The notes below the pieces were generated by a model, which saw only the letters and a program-made list of their open reading frames with translations, did not search any database and was not told where the DNA came from. A program made the position numbers and the translations under genes. A DNA stretch of 64,000 nucleotides from Cognaticolwellia mytili (lineage in GTDB: Bacteria > Pseudomonadota > Gammaproteobacteria > Enterobacterales > Alteromonadaceae), in contig NZ_NBOF01000003.1 of NCBI RefSeq assembly GCF_002104475.1, positions 310,001 to 374,000 of the forward strand. The letters are read 5' to 3'. How positions within the stretch are numbered: the first letter of the stretch is position 1; each line of letters begins with the position of its first letter. Of the stretch, positions 30,867-40,434 are shown in pieces.

Positions 30867-31247
30867 TTGTCGGTTATAGGTATCGGAACAGATATAGTTG
30901 ATATTCGCCGTATTGCTAAGATGGCTGAGAATGCGCAGTTACGATTAGCTAAACGTGTGTTGACCGAAAATGAACTTCAACGGTATTTGTCTATAAAACA
31001 GCCTGAACGTTTTCTCGCAAAGCGTTGGGCTGGCAAAGAAGCGGCAGCAAAATCTCTCGGTACGGGTATTGCTTCTGGCGTTTCATTTCAACATTTTGAG
31101 ATAGTCTCATTAGACTCAGGTCAACCGACTCTGGTATTAAGTTCTAAAGCGTTAACTTTAGCCGAAAAGCTAGGTGCTAAAACTTGGCATATATCACTTT
31201 CTGATGAAGTTAAATATGCCACCGCATTTGTGGTTTTATCTCAATAG
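30867..31247 (+). CDS. acpS: Holo-acyl-carrier-protein synthase
   Basis: Transfers 4'-phosphopantetheine from CoA to ACP. The 126-residue trimeric enzyme has the magnesium-binding IGIGTDIVDIRRI at the N-terminus and the WAGKEAAAKSLGTGI helix. Start is TTG 30867, backed by AAAGGAG at 30855-30861. It ends the lepA-acpS gene series. Confidence 0.97.
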   Translation: MSVIGIGTDIVDIRRIAKMAENAQLRLAKRVLTENELQRYLSIKQPERFLAKRWAGKEAAAKSLGTGIASGVSFQHFEIVSLDSGQPTLVLSSKALTLAEKLGAKTWHISLSDEVKYATAFVVLSQ

Positions 31248-31485
31248 TTTTTATACTCTTTCCACTTCAGGGAGTAATCATTATCTACATATCACGTCTT
31301 GATTAAGTTTCCGCGAACAACCTTCTCTGTAATCAATGCTTTATCTCTGAGGCTTTAAACTCTCGCTATGCGCTCACTTTCTTATACAGATTGGTATAAT
31401 AATCAGCTAGAAATTATTTATGTTCTATACTTGAATTGTGTTTAGTGGCAACTATCAATCAGCCGCTGCTAATTTAGGAGTTGCT

Positions 31486-31731
31486 ATGCAATTACAAAAA
31501 CAGCCTATTGTAGATAGAAGGCAGGAACCCCACGAACAATCAGTTTGGTGGGCTAAGTTATCGCTTGCGCAAAAGTTTTCTGCGAGTAGTTTAGGGAAAT
31601 TTGCTTATGAACTACGTTTTGTACGTAATGAACAAGGACATAGTTTAGCGGTATTAACCTGTAATACAGGTGTTGCTGTGATCACTGAAGATGGTGATAT
31701 TAATACCTCGCCTGATATAAAAATGCGCTAA
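31486..31731 (+). CDS. Small conserved-looking protein of unknown function
   Basis: I do not recognise this gene. The ATG at 31486 has an AGGAG ribosome site at 31476-31480, which is better than an upstream in-frame GTG at 31438. It encodes 81 residues, soluble, with no signal peptide or membrane helix. The N-terminal half holds a charged stretch and WWAKLSLAQKFSASSLGKF. The C-terminal half is predicted beta strands with YELRFVRNEQGHSLAVLTC and GVAVITEDGDI. It lies between acpS and convergent barA. A TATAAT at 31395-31400 could be its promoter -10, but no good -35 is seen. Confidence 0.65.
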   Translation: MQLQKQPIVDRRQEPHEQSVWWAKLSLAQKFSASSLGKFAYELRFVRNEQGHSLAVLTCNTGVAVITEDGDINTSPDIKMR

Positions 31732-31802
31732 CGACTGAGTTTCTATGTGTCATTTCATGCTATAGGCAGTGTTAACTTAGTTATCAGCCTAGTTAATGTT
31801 TC

Positions 31803-34589
31803 TTAAAGCTTCTTTATGAACTTCGTGGCATCTTCTAATACTAAATCTATTTGTTCAAAAAATTCAAAAAATTCCGGTTCTAAATCATCTAAAGCTATGC
31901 CTCGCTTTAGCTCAGTTTCTAGTTCATGTGTAACAGTACTTAAACTTGGTACACCAGAATAGCAGCAAGCACCATTTAGTTTATGAATTAATACTTTTAG
32001 TTGTTCAACATCTTGTGAAATCAATGCTTCAGAAATACTTACTTTACTTTCTGGTAGGCTGTTTACTAAACCTATAAACATGTCTTTAGCTAACGTTTCT
32101 TTTCGACCTGCGCGTTTTAAGGCTAACGGCCAATCAATAATAGTCGGCCTAGCACTTTTAATAACTTTCGCTGTTGGTGCGGCAATGGCTTGATCGTTGC
32201 CATTGGCTAATAGGTTTGAATCACAATACTCATAAATTGAATGATGGAGCATCGCTTCATCTATAGGCTTGGTTATAAATGCATTAAACCCTTTACTTAA
32301 TAGCTTATCTTTTTCTTCGCCAAAGACGTGAGCTGTTACTGCTATGATTGGTGTGTGTTCATTTAATGTTTGTTGACGAATAATTGACAACGCCGATATA
32401 CCATCTAGCACAGGCATTTGAATGTCCATAAATATTAAGGCAAACTTTTCATGTCGGCACAGCTCTACTGCCTGTGCACCATCAGTAGCGGTTGTAACTT
32501 CATGCACTTGCTCGAGTAATAATTCTTTTATCAGTTTTAAGTTTGCTTCATTATCATCAACCGCTAATACCTTAATCGGCACTTTCTTTTCTGGGAGATC
32601 AAATAGTCTTGCTTGCTCGGGAGGCGTAGCAGGTAATAACGTTTTACTCAGCCGTTGTGCGGTAATGGGTTTACTGATACAGCTTTTAGCACCGCTTGAT
32701 ATAAGTGCTTCATGCAGACTTGGTGAGTTACTATTTATTGCTAAATGCACTGCAGGAATTAAATCTTGCAGTGTAAAAACAAGTGCTTTAAGTTCATTAA
32801 GCGCAGCTGGTGTAACGTTATGACCAATTAAGGCAAAATCGAAGGCTGATATTTGCTCTTTATTCGACATCAACTGTTCAACTTCGTTGCGTTGGGTTAA
32901 GCAAGTAATTTGCATTTTCCAACTTGATAATATTTCAGTGGTTGCTAAACGGCTTGGCGTATGAGGTTCGTAGTAGAGTATTGTTTTATTGACTAATTGC
33001 TCTGGTATTGATATGGGTAACGTTGGTATTGGATTAAGCTCGCACTGAATGGTAAACCAAAATGTAGAGCCTTCATTTTCGATGCTGTCACAACCAATTC
33101 CGCCACGCATTTCGGCGACTAAACGTTTGGAAATAACTAAGCCTAAACCTGTACCACCATAAATACGTGTGACACTTTTATCGCCTTGGCCAAAGGCTTC
33201 AAAAATTGAACTTTTTTGCTGTTTTGATATACCTATGCCAGTGTCTTCAACAGTAACTCTTACTTTATATAAATCTTTCGCTATAACATTGCCATCAATA
33301 TTGATATCAACAGCACCTTTATCGGTAAACTTAATAGCATTACTAGCAAGGTTCACCAACACTTGCTTGATACGCATGGCATCACCAATCAATGAATCAG
33401 GTAGCTGAGGGCTCACCCGCAACGATAACTCAATATTCTTCATATGTGCGCTGGGTGCAAGTAATGTTAGTGTCTCTTCTACTGATTCTCGAATAGAAAA
33501 TGGAATATTTTCAATAACCATTTTGCCAGCATCAAGTTTAGAGAAATCCAAAATGTCATTTATTATTGATAATAAATTACCCGCAGAACGCTCAATGGTT
33601 TGTAAATGATCTCGTTGTGTATCACTCAAGCGAGTTTTTAATACTTGTCGAGTAAAGCCAATAACGCCATTTAGCGGTGTTCTTAATTCATGGCTCATAT
33701 TGGCTAAAAATTCTGATTTAACCTTATTGGCGTCTTGAGCTTTGCGCTTAGCAATATCTAATTCAACATTTTGAATTTCAAATTGTTCTAAGCTTTCTCT
33801 TAAATCTATGGTGGCTTGATCAATGCTACGTTGCATCTCATCTTGATAGTCACCTAAAGATTGTGCCATCGCGTTCACGCCATTTTTCAAAAAGTTTAGC
33901 TCGCCAATTAGTTGCCCGCTAATGCGACTTTCAATTTTTCCTTCACGAATTCGATCAATAGCGAGCACCATTGAAGCAATAGGTCGTGTTACGTTATTAA
34001 TTAACTTAAATGAAAAAATAGCACTAATAATAATACTAATAAGTAAAATAAGACTGGTGGTGACTAATAAATCTTGCTGTGCGTACTTAACACTGCTCTT
34101 ATCTATTTGAATGGCGATATAGCCAATGATGTCAGCACTATTACTTAATGTTGAAGTGCTATCCCGCTGAGTGAACTCATCTATGATTGGGGCTCGATAA
34201 ACCAAGTAATCGCCATAGTCATCATACTGAGTGCGAGTTGGTAAATTTTGCCCCGCTTTTACTCGCATTGTATGCGTGTCGCCATGGTAGGAGCTAGTGA
34301 CGAATACTTGATTATCTTTGGTAAAAATAGCAATGCTTTTTATAATGTCCGATTGACTACGATGACTAAAGCCAATAAGTGTTCTTAAACTATCTCTTTT
34401 TTTTTCCAATAATGGTGCAGCGCTACTAATTGCTAGCGGATCTATGATGCTACTGGCTCTTTGGTAAATAAATTGATCGAGTTCATGATAACGGCTATAA
34501 GATAAATAACCCGCTACAATGATACTGATGATGGCTGTTGGAACGATCGTAAGTAAAATTACCCAATCTTTCAGGCTTATTTTATGCAT
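31803..34589 (-). CDS. barA: Hybrid sensor histidine kinase BarA
   Basis: Membrane sensor of the BarA-UvrY system that controls Csr small RNAs. The 928 residues hold: first membrane helix (about 9-30), periplasmic sensor domain (31-170), second helix (174-196), HAMP (about 197-250), HisKA with FLANMSHELRTPLNG (His300), HATPase (DTGIGIS, GTGLGLVIS), a degenerate receiver-like region (about 530-640), an intact receiver (about 665-785, VLAVDDNEANL and FMDIQMPVLDG), and a C-terminal HPt with IHKLNGACCYSG. It is divergent from rlmD, the standard arrangement. Confidence 0.95.
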   Translation of the reverse strand: MHKISLKDWVILLTIVPTAIISIIVAGYLSYSRYHELDQFIYQRASSIIDPLAISSAAPLLEKKRDSLRTLIGFSHRSQSDIIKSIAIFTKDNQVFVTSSYHGDTHTMRVKAGQNLPTRTQYDDYGDYLVYRAPIIDEFTQRDSTSTLSNSADIIGYIAIQIDKSSVKYAQQDLLVTTSLILLISIIISAIFSFKLINNVTRPIASMVLAIDRIREGKIESRISGQLIGELNFLKNGVNAMAQSLGDYQDEMQRSIDQATIDLRESLEQFEIQNVELDIAKRKAQDANKVKSEFLANMSHELRTPLNGVIGFTRQVLKTRLSDTQRDHLQTIERSAGNLLSIINDILDFSKLDAGKMVIENIPFSIRESVEETLTLLAPSAHMKNIELSLRVSPQLPDSLIGDAMRIKQVLVNLASNAIKFTDKGAVDINIDGNVIAKDLYKVRVTVEDTGIGISKQQKSSIFEAFGQGDKSVTRIYGGTGLGLVISKRLVAEMRGGIGCDSIENEGSTFWFTIQCELNPIPTLPISIPEQLVNKTILYYEPHTPSRLATTEILSSWKMQITCLTQRNEVEQLMSNKEQISAFDFALIGHNVTPAALNELKALVFTLQDLIPAVHLAINSNSPSLHEALISSGAKSCISKPITAQRLSKTLLPATPPEQARLFDLPEKKVPIKVLAVDDNEANLKLIKELLLEQVHEVTTATDGAQAVELCRHEKFALIFMDIQMPVLDGISALSIIRQQTLNEHTPIIAVTAHVFGEEKDKLLSKGFNAFITKPIDEAMLHHSIYEYCDSNLLANGNDQAIAAPTAKVIKSARPTIIDWPLALKRAGRKETLAKDMFIGLVNSLPESKVSISEALISQDVEQLKVLIHKLNGACCYSGVPSLSTVTHELETELKRGIALDDLEPEFFEFFEQIDLVLEDATKFIKKL

Positions 34590-34730
34590 TTTTTGCCGAG
34601 CTTTAGTGTAAAATCATTGGGTTAATAATCGTATAATGGCACAGTTCAAGCCAATACCAAATAGAAAATAATATACTCAGACAGCAAATATATAAATTTT
34701 GCTGTTTGTTGATGGTAAAGATAAATCACT

Positions 34731-36047
34731 ATGGCAAATTTTTTCAAAGCAAGTCCTAAAAAATCACAAGCTCAACAGCCAGTCACGGTCACTGTTACTC
34801 GCCTCGACCAGCAAGGTTGTGGTGTCGCTTCTATGGGTAAAAAACCAGTTTTTATTGACGGAGTTTTACCTGGTGAAATAGCAGAAGTGAAAGTGTCTCA
34901 GCAAAATAGCAAGTTTGCTAAAGCAAAACTGATTAACCTTGTTAAAAGCAGTGCCGAGCGAAAAGAAGCTAAGTGTGGCCATTATTACCAATGTGGTGGC
35001 TGTAATTTGCAGCATATGGAATATACAGCGCAAATTGATTTTAAGCAGAACAAAGTAGCGCAGTTATTTTCACGTCAATCGATTGATGGCAATTTACCTT
35101 GGCAGGCTGCGATGACCAGTGACGCTTGGCACTATCGTCGAAAAGCTAGAATTGGTGTGCAATATAATAAACGCGGCGAGCCAATTGTTGGCTTTCGACA
35201 GCGAGAAAGTAATAACCTGACCGAAATAAAGTCTTGCCCAGTTTTAGTTCCTGAGTTTTCTGATATATTTCTTCAGTTAAGGGGTATATTGCCAAAGCTT
35301 TCTGGTAAGAATGCTATTGGACATATCGAAATAATTGCAGCGAATAACAATGCTGTTGTAGTTCGCCAGTTAAGTAAAATGTCAAAAACAGACAATCAGC
35401 TATGGTTGCAGTTTGCTGATGAAAATCAATACTCGGTGTACATCGATGATGGTAAGCAAGTAGCGCCATTATCTGGCGATAGCGTATTATTTTATGCGTT
35501 AACTGATACTTTAGATATTAAATTTTCGGCGACTAGTTTTATCCAAGTTAATCATAATGTGAATCAAAATATGGTTAAACAGGCACTTGCTTGGTTAAGC
35601 CTTGAAAAAGATGATGTTGTATTAGATTTATTTTGTGGCTTAGGGAATTTTAGTTTACCTATTGCTCAATGTGTTCAATCAGTAATTGGTATTGAAGGGG
35701 TACAGGATATGGTGCTACGTGCTGGTGATAACGCTAAAGCAAATGGTTTAAGTAACTGTCACTTTTATCAAGCTGATTTAAACAGTGAATGGGAAGACCA
35801 ATCTTGGGCATTATCAACTTATACTAAAGCATTACTTGATCCTGCCAGAGCTGGTGCCTATGAAGCTTTAATCCAATTAATTAAATTTGATATTAAAAAA
35901 ATCCTATATGTTAGTTGCGATCCAATGTCTCTTGCTCGTGATACTAAGCTGCTTGTAGAGCATGGCTATAAAATCGAAAAAATAGCGATAATGGATATGT
36001 TTTCACAAACAAAGCATGTTGAAACTATGGTAATGTTTAGTCTATAA
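34731..36047 (+). CDS. rlmD: 23S rRNA (uracil-1939-C5)-methyltransferase RlmD
   Basis: SAM-dependent rRNA methyltransferase with an Fe-S cluster. The 438-residue protein begins with a TRAM domain (about 18-78). The cluster cysteines are in CGHYYQCGGCNLQHM plus SCPVL near residue 168. The SAM-binding motif is VLDLFCGLGNFSLP; the catalytic Cys is in ILYVSCDPMSLARD. The leader contains a small hairpin ACAGCAAA/TTTGCTGT (34681-34705). relA follows in the same direction. Confidence 0.96.
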   Translation: MANFFKASPKKSQAQQPVTVTVTRLDQQGCGVASMGKKPVFIDGVLPGEIAEVKVSQQNSKFAKAKLINLVKSSAERKEAKCGHYYQCGGCNLQHMEYTAQIDFKQNKVAQLFSRQSIDGNLPWQAAMTSDAWHYRRKARIGVQYNKRGEPIVGFRQRESNNLTEIKSCPVLVPEFSDIFLQLRGILPKLSGKNAIGHIEIIAANNNAVVVRQLSKMSKTDNQLWLQFADENQYSVYIDDGKQVAPLSGDSVLFYALTDTLDIKFSATSFIQVNHNVNQNMVKQALAWLSLEKDDVVLDLFCGLGNFSLPIAQCVQSVIGIEGVQDMVLRAGDNAKANGLSNCHFYQADLNSEWEDQSWALSTYTKALLDPARAGAYEALIQLIKFDIKKILYVSCDPMSLARDTKLLVEHGYKIEKIAIMDMFSQTKHVETMVMFSL

Positions 36048-36128
36048 GTCTCAGACAATTAGGCTATTTTACATCTAGTTATTTACTAGAAGTTTATTGA
36101 TTAACTTAAGTCAAAGGTAGGGTATCTC

Positions 36129-38330
36129 ATGGTTTCAGTGCGTAAATCACATCAAATGTCAGAAGCAAGCTTTGAACAATGGCTGGACACCTTGGATTTA
36201 AACGCAGCGAAAAAAAAATCGTTAGAAGAGTTATGGCAAAAAGTACATCATTTTTTTGACGCCAATACCTCTTGCCAAACTAAATCGCTAGAAATGGTCG
36301 AAATACTATCAGGTTTGAACCTTGATACTGAATCGTTATGTGCTGCCTTTATTTGTCCTCTTTTTGAAGATGGCTGTATTTCACTGGAGTTCATTGAAGA
36401 GCATTTTTCGTCACAGATTTTTTTACTATGTAAAGGCGTAAGCCAAATGGAAGCTATCAAAGCTTTGCAACAATCTCAATCGAGCAAAGTTAGTGCAAAT
36501 CAAATAGATAATATTCGACGCATGTTACTCGCTATGGTGGATGATGTGCGCGCGGTAGTGATTAAGCTTGCTGAGCGATTATGCCATTTGCGATTGGTTA
36601 AAAATAGCGATGAAGAGAGCCGAGTTTTAGCTGCCAAAGAAACCACTAATATATATGCACCTTTGGCTAACCGCTTAGGTATTGGTCAATTAAAGTGGGA
36701 GTTGGAAGATATAGCTTTTCGATACCTCCACCCTGGTGTTTATAAAAAAATTGCTAAACAGCTAGATGAGAAACGTCTTGATAGAGAGCGTTACATGGTT
36801 GATTTCGTTGATAACGTTTCAAATCAACTTAAAGAATCCGATATTAAAGGTGTGGTTTACGGACGCCCTAAACATATTTATAGCATTTGGAAAAAAATGC
36901 AGCAAAAGTCGTTAGACTTTGAGCAATTATTTGATGTTCGTGCTGTTCGCATTGTTGTTGATGAAGTGCAAGGTTGTTATGGCGCATTGGGTATTGTGCA
37001 TACCGGTTGGCAACACTTACCTAAAGAGTTTGATGATTATGTTGCCACACCTAAAAGTAATGGCTACCAATCAATTCATACTGTTGTTATTGGTCCTGAA
37101 GGCAAAGCTATTGAAGTTCAGATCAGAACGCAACAAATGGACGATGATGCTGAACTAGGTGTAGCAGCACATTGGCGTTACAAAGAGGGTAGTGCAAGCG
37201 GTAAAACATCTGGCTTTGATGAAAAAGTGAGTTGGTTAAGGAAAATATTACAATGGCAGGAAGATGTTTCTGAAAGTGGCGAACTAATTGACGAACTGCG
37301 CAGCCAGGTTTTTGAAGACCGTATTTATGTTTTTACGCCAAGTGGCGATGTTATTGATTTACCAAGCGGCGCAACACCGTTAGATTTTGCTTACTACATT
37401 CATTCTAATGTTGGTCATAGTTGTATTGGTGCTAAGGTTTTTGGCCGTATTGTGCCATTTACACATAAGTTGCAAACCGGTGACCAAGTTGAAGTGTTGC
37501 GCAGCAAAACACCTAACCCGAGTCGAGATTGGTTAAACCCAAGCCTAAACTATATTCATACACCAAGAGCAAGAGCCAAGGTTCAACACTTTTTTCGTTT
37601 ACTTGACCGCGATAAAAATATTATTACCGGAAAAGAGTTACTAGAAAATGCCTTAGCAAAGGTCCAACTTTCCTTAGCAAAAGTTGATTTGTCAGAGGCG
37701 ACAGAGCGCTTTAACTTAACTCATAATGATGACCTTATTGCCGGTGTTGGCGCTGGTAGTATTCGCTTATTACAAGTGGTTAACTTTTTACAGCAACTTG
37801 ATTCAAAAACTAAGCCGGTAGAAGAAATTGATCCGCAAAGTTTAGTTCGTCAACCGCAACAGGCGGGAACACAAGCCGCTGATAGTAATGGCATTACAGT
37901 TTCAGGGGTTGGTAATTTATTAACGCATATGGCGAAATGTTGTCAACCGGTGCCTGGAGATGAAATATCAGGCTTTATTACTCAAGGGCGAGGAATATCG
38001 GTGCATCGCCTTGATTGTGAACAACTTGCTAATGCACTAAATCAGCAACCGGAACGGGAAGTTGATGTGCAATGGGGTATCGAAAATAACCAAAGCTACC
38101 AAGTTAGTATTAATATTATTGGTAGTGATCGCCAAGGTTTATTACGCGATATTTCAACCATTATTTCTAATGAACGAGTTAGCATTATTGGCCTTGAAAG
38201 TAATACCGACCACGCAAAACAAAGTATGAGCATGGGCATAAAAATAGAAATTAGCAATAACGAAGCATTAACGCGTTTAATGACCAAGTTAAATCAACTT
38301 GATGATGTTATTGACGTTAAAAGATTATAA
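36129..38330 (+). CDS. relA: GTP pyrophosphokinase (stringent response synthetase RelA)
   Basis: Ribosome-associated (p)ppGpp synthetase. The 733-residue protein has a pseudo-hydrolase HD domain that lacks the metal-binding HD pair (the region reads CAAFICPLFEDGCI), as in other RelA proteins. The synthetase domain has RAVRIVVDEVQGCYGALG and ATPKSNGYQSIHTVV. A TGS domain (YVFTPSGDVIDLPSGATPLD), a zinc-finger-like region with AKCCQPVPGDEI, and a C-terminal ACT domain follow. mazG lies directly downstream, the conserved pair. Confidence 0.97.
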   Translation: MVSVRKSHQMSEASFEQWLDTLDLNAAKKKSLEELWQKVHHFFDANTSCQTKSLEMVEILSGLNLDTESLCAAFICPLFEDGCISLEFIEEHFSSQIFLLCKGVSQMEAIKALQQSQSSKVSANQIDNIRRMLLAMVDDVRAVVIKLAERLCHLRLVKNSDEESRVLAAKETTNIYAPLANRLGIGQLKWELEDIAFRYLHPGVYKKIAKQLDEKRLDRERYMVDFVDNVSNQLKESDIKGVVYGRPKHIYSIWKKMQQKSLDFEQLFDVRAVRIVVDEVQGCYGALGIVHTGWQHLPKEFDDYVATPKSNGYQSIHTVVIGPEGKAIEVQIRTQQMDDDAELGVAAHWRYKEGSASGKTSGFDEKVSWLRKILQWQEDVSESGELIDELRSQVFEDRIYVFTPSGDVIDLPSGATPLDFAYYIHSNVGHSCIGAKVFGRIVPFTHKLQTGDQVEVLRSKTPNPSRDWLNPSLNYIHTPRARAKVQHFFRLLDRDKNIITGKELLENALAKVQLSLAKVDLSEATERFNLTHNDDLIAGVGAGSIRLLQVVNFLQQLDSKTKPVEEIDPQSLVRQPQQAGTQAADSNGITVSGVGNLLTHMAKCCQPVPGDEISGFITQGRGISVHRLDCEQLANALNQQPEREVDVQWGIENNQSYQVSINIIGSDRQGLLRDISTIISNERVSIIGLESNTDHAKQSMSMGIKIEISNNEALTRLMTKLNQLDDVIDVKRL

Positions 38331-38357
38331 GTAGTGGGTAGGTAGAGTGAGTAAATT

Positions 38358-39158
38358 ATGTTAATGGCAAAACCCTCAATGGAAAAGCTGCGTTGGATTA
38401 TGCAGGCATTGCGCGACCCTGTAACTGGCTGCCCGTGGGATATAAAACAAACCTTTGCTTCTATTATTCCTCACACTATCGAAGAAGCTTACGAAGTCGC
38501 TGATGCGATAGAGCAAGAAGACTTTACTGAGCTTGAAAAAGAGCTTGGCGATTTGCTATTTCAGGTGGTCTTTTATAGCCAACTTGGTAGCGAAGAAAAG
38601 CGTTTTGATTTTGATAGTGTTGTTGCTGCGATTTGTGAGAAGCTAATTCGTCGCCATCCCCATGTATTTGCCAGTAGTGATTTTGCATCAGACGCAGCGA
38701 TTAAAGCTAATTGGGAAAACGAAAAAGTAAAGGAACGTCAGCACAAGAATAACGACCAAGCGTTAAGTATATTGGCTGACATTCCTCGTAATTTACCTGC
38801 ATTGTCTCAAGCGGCTAAAATTCAGAAACGCTGTGCCCATGTTGGTTTTGACTGGGACAACATTGATGATGTATTTGCCAAGGTTGCAGAAGAAGTTCAA
38901 GAAGTAAAAGAAGAGCTGCACACTAATGACACTGCTTTAGCAGAAGAGTTAGGTGATTTGATGTTTGCGGTGGTTAATTTATGCCGTCATGCTAAACAAG
39001 ACCCTGAAGTTATATTGCGTCAAGCCAATCAAAAGTTTACTAAGCGTTTTCATGGTGTTGAACAGCGAGTAACAAACTCAGAAAAAAACTTTGAACAACA
39101 CTCTTTAGATGAATTAGAGGCTTATTGGCAACAGGTAAAGATTGTTGAAAAATCATAA
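38358..39158 (+). CDS. mazG: Nucleoside triphosphate pyrophosphohydrolase MazG
   Basis: Hydrolyses (d)NTPs to monophosphates; in E. coli it modulates (p)ppGpp-related starvation effects. The 266-residue protein has two MazG domains with EEAYEVADAIEQEDFTELEKE, LGDLLFQVVFYSQL, and the second EEVQEVKEELH...ELGDLMFAVVNLCRH. The early LRDPVTGCPWDIKQTFASI motif is typical. It follows relA by 27 bases. Confidence 0.96.
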   Translation: MLMAKPSMEKLRWIMQALRDPVTGCPWDIKQTFASIIPHTIEEAYEVADAIEQEDFTELEKELGDLLFQVVFYSQLGSEEKRFDFDSVVAAICEKLIRRHPHVFASSDFASDAAIKANWENEKVKERQHKNNDQALSILADIPRNLPALSQAAKIQKRCAHVGFDWDNIDDVFAKVAEEVQEVKEELHTNDTALAEELGDLMFAVVNLCRHAKQDPEVILRQANQKFTKRFHGVEQRVTNSEKNFEQHSLDELEAYWQQVKIVEKS

Positions 39159-39218
39159 TTAGCTGTTCACTAAACTACTGATAAATCTTCTTATAAAAAC
39201 AAACTAACCGAGGTTGAA

Positions 39219-40019
39219 ATGTCTTCATTACCTGCACTAATTGATTGTATTTTATCGTTAAATAATAATATTGCTACTTTAACTTTCAACCGTCATGATG
39301 TGCGTAATGCCCTGACGAGTACTGCAATCGCAGATGATATTGTCAATACCGTTGAATGGATAAATAAAACCCCAGAAATTGCCGTATTGATTATTACTGG
39401 TGCAGGCTCTGCTTTTTCTTCCGGTGGTAACATTAAAGATATGGCTGAGCGGGCAGGTGATTTCGCTGGCGATGTTCAAGAGCTTGAAAGACGTTATCGC
39501 GAAGGAATTCAACGTATTCCATTAGCATTACATAAATTAGAAGTGCCAGTTATTGCCGCGGTTAACGGCCCCGCAATAGGTGCCGGTTTTGATATTGCCA
39601 ATATGTGTGACATTCGAATAGCGTCAACAAAAGCAAAATTCGGTGAGACCTTTGTTAATTTAGGCATTATTCCTGGTGATGGTGGAGCATGGTTTATGCA
39701 AAGGTTAATCGGCTATCAAAAGGCTGCCGAGCTGACTTTTACTGGGCGCGTAATCGATGCTGTTGAAGCTAAAGCAATAGGCGTGGTGTTAGATGTTACA
39801 GAGCCAGAAAGCTTACTAGCTAAGGTGAATGAGCTTGCCGGTGAAATAGCATCGAAACCAGTTGCTTCACTTCGTTTAACTAAACGTTTGATGAAGTTAG
39901 CCCAGCGTACTGAATTACCAGACTTCCTCGATATATGTGCAGTATTTCAAGGTATGTGCCATAACAATCCAGAGCATTTATCAGCAGTAAATACTATGAT
40001 TGAAAAGTTGGCAAAATAG
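39219..40019 (+). CDS. Crotonase-family protein (enoyl-CoA hydratase/isomerase-like)
   Basis: The 266-residue protein has the crotonase fold with oxyanion-hole segments GAGSAFSSGGNIKDM and NGPAIGAGFDIANMCDI. The two glutamates of classical enoyl-CoA hydratase are not conserved: the first position is Asp (GFDIA) and the second is Phe in KFGETFVNLGIIPGDGG. It may therefore be an isomerase or another crotonase-type enzyme. It follows mazG after 60 bases and is the last gene before MITE copy B. The substrate is unknown. Confidence 0.85.
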   Translation: MSSLPALIDCILSLNNNIATLTFNRHDVRNALTSTAIADDIVNTVEWINKTPEIAVLIITGAGSAFSSGGNIKDMAERAGDFAGDVQELERRYREGIQRIPLALHKLEVPVIAAVNGPAIGAGFDIANMCDIRIASTKAKFGETFVNLGIIPGDGGAWFMQRLIGYQKAAELTFTGRVIDAVEAKAIGVVLDVTEPESLLAKVNELAGEIASKPVASLRLTKRLMKLAQRTELPDFLDICAVFQGMCHNNPEHLSAVNTMIEKLAK

Positions 40020-40112
40020 CTTGTTTTCGAGCTCAGTTATCGAGCTCAGTTGTCCACACTCGAATGACCTGAACACTAGCGTATTGTTTAAATACGCTAG
40101 TCCAAATAGTAA

Positions 40113-40426
40113 TATACCCAAACCACTTGAAAATGCAGGATTCAACAAGTCGAAAAAGGGTTAGCACCAAGACATTGATTGAAAGGAATGGTTGTTCTCG
40201 GCTCTGGCATCCTGCTTCGCTCTACCTTCTGCATCCTTGCAGTCGCATTGTAAAAATCAATAACGCCGGAGATGACCCTTTATCGCCTTACCCTGCGGGA
40301 GCTAAGCTAGAAAACCAGTGCAGCGTTGCAGCACTTGATAAGGGAATAACCATTACCTGCGTGCTGTGCCTTGCTCTGATTTCCTAGCTTAACTCTGAAA
40401 CTGCATTTTCAAGTGGCTTGAGTATA
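40113..40426. mobile_element. MITE-like element, copy B (314 bp, with internal insertion)
   Basis: It has the same 24-base inverted ends as copy A (TATACCCAAACCACTTGAAAATGC on the left, 22 of 24 complementary to the right). The interior matches copy A closely over both halves but has an extra segment of about 50 bases (about 40197-40253). That segment contains GCA-TCC-TGC (40207-40215) and CTGCA-TCCT-TGCAG (40229-40242), the same core as the hairpin arrays at 13.1 and 17.8 kb. No transposase is encoded. Confidence 0.75.
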
Positions 40427-40434
40427 ATAGGGTT

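Noticed and set aside
40127..40387. 86-codon open frame inside MITE copy B
   Set aside because: It spans the MITE and its internal insertion; copy A has no matching frame, and there is no start signal.
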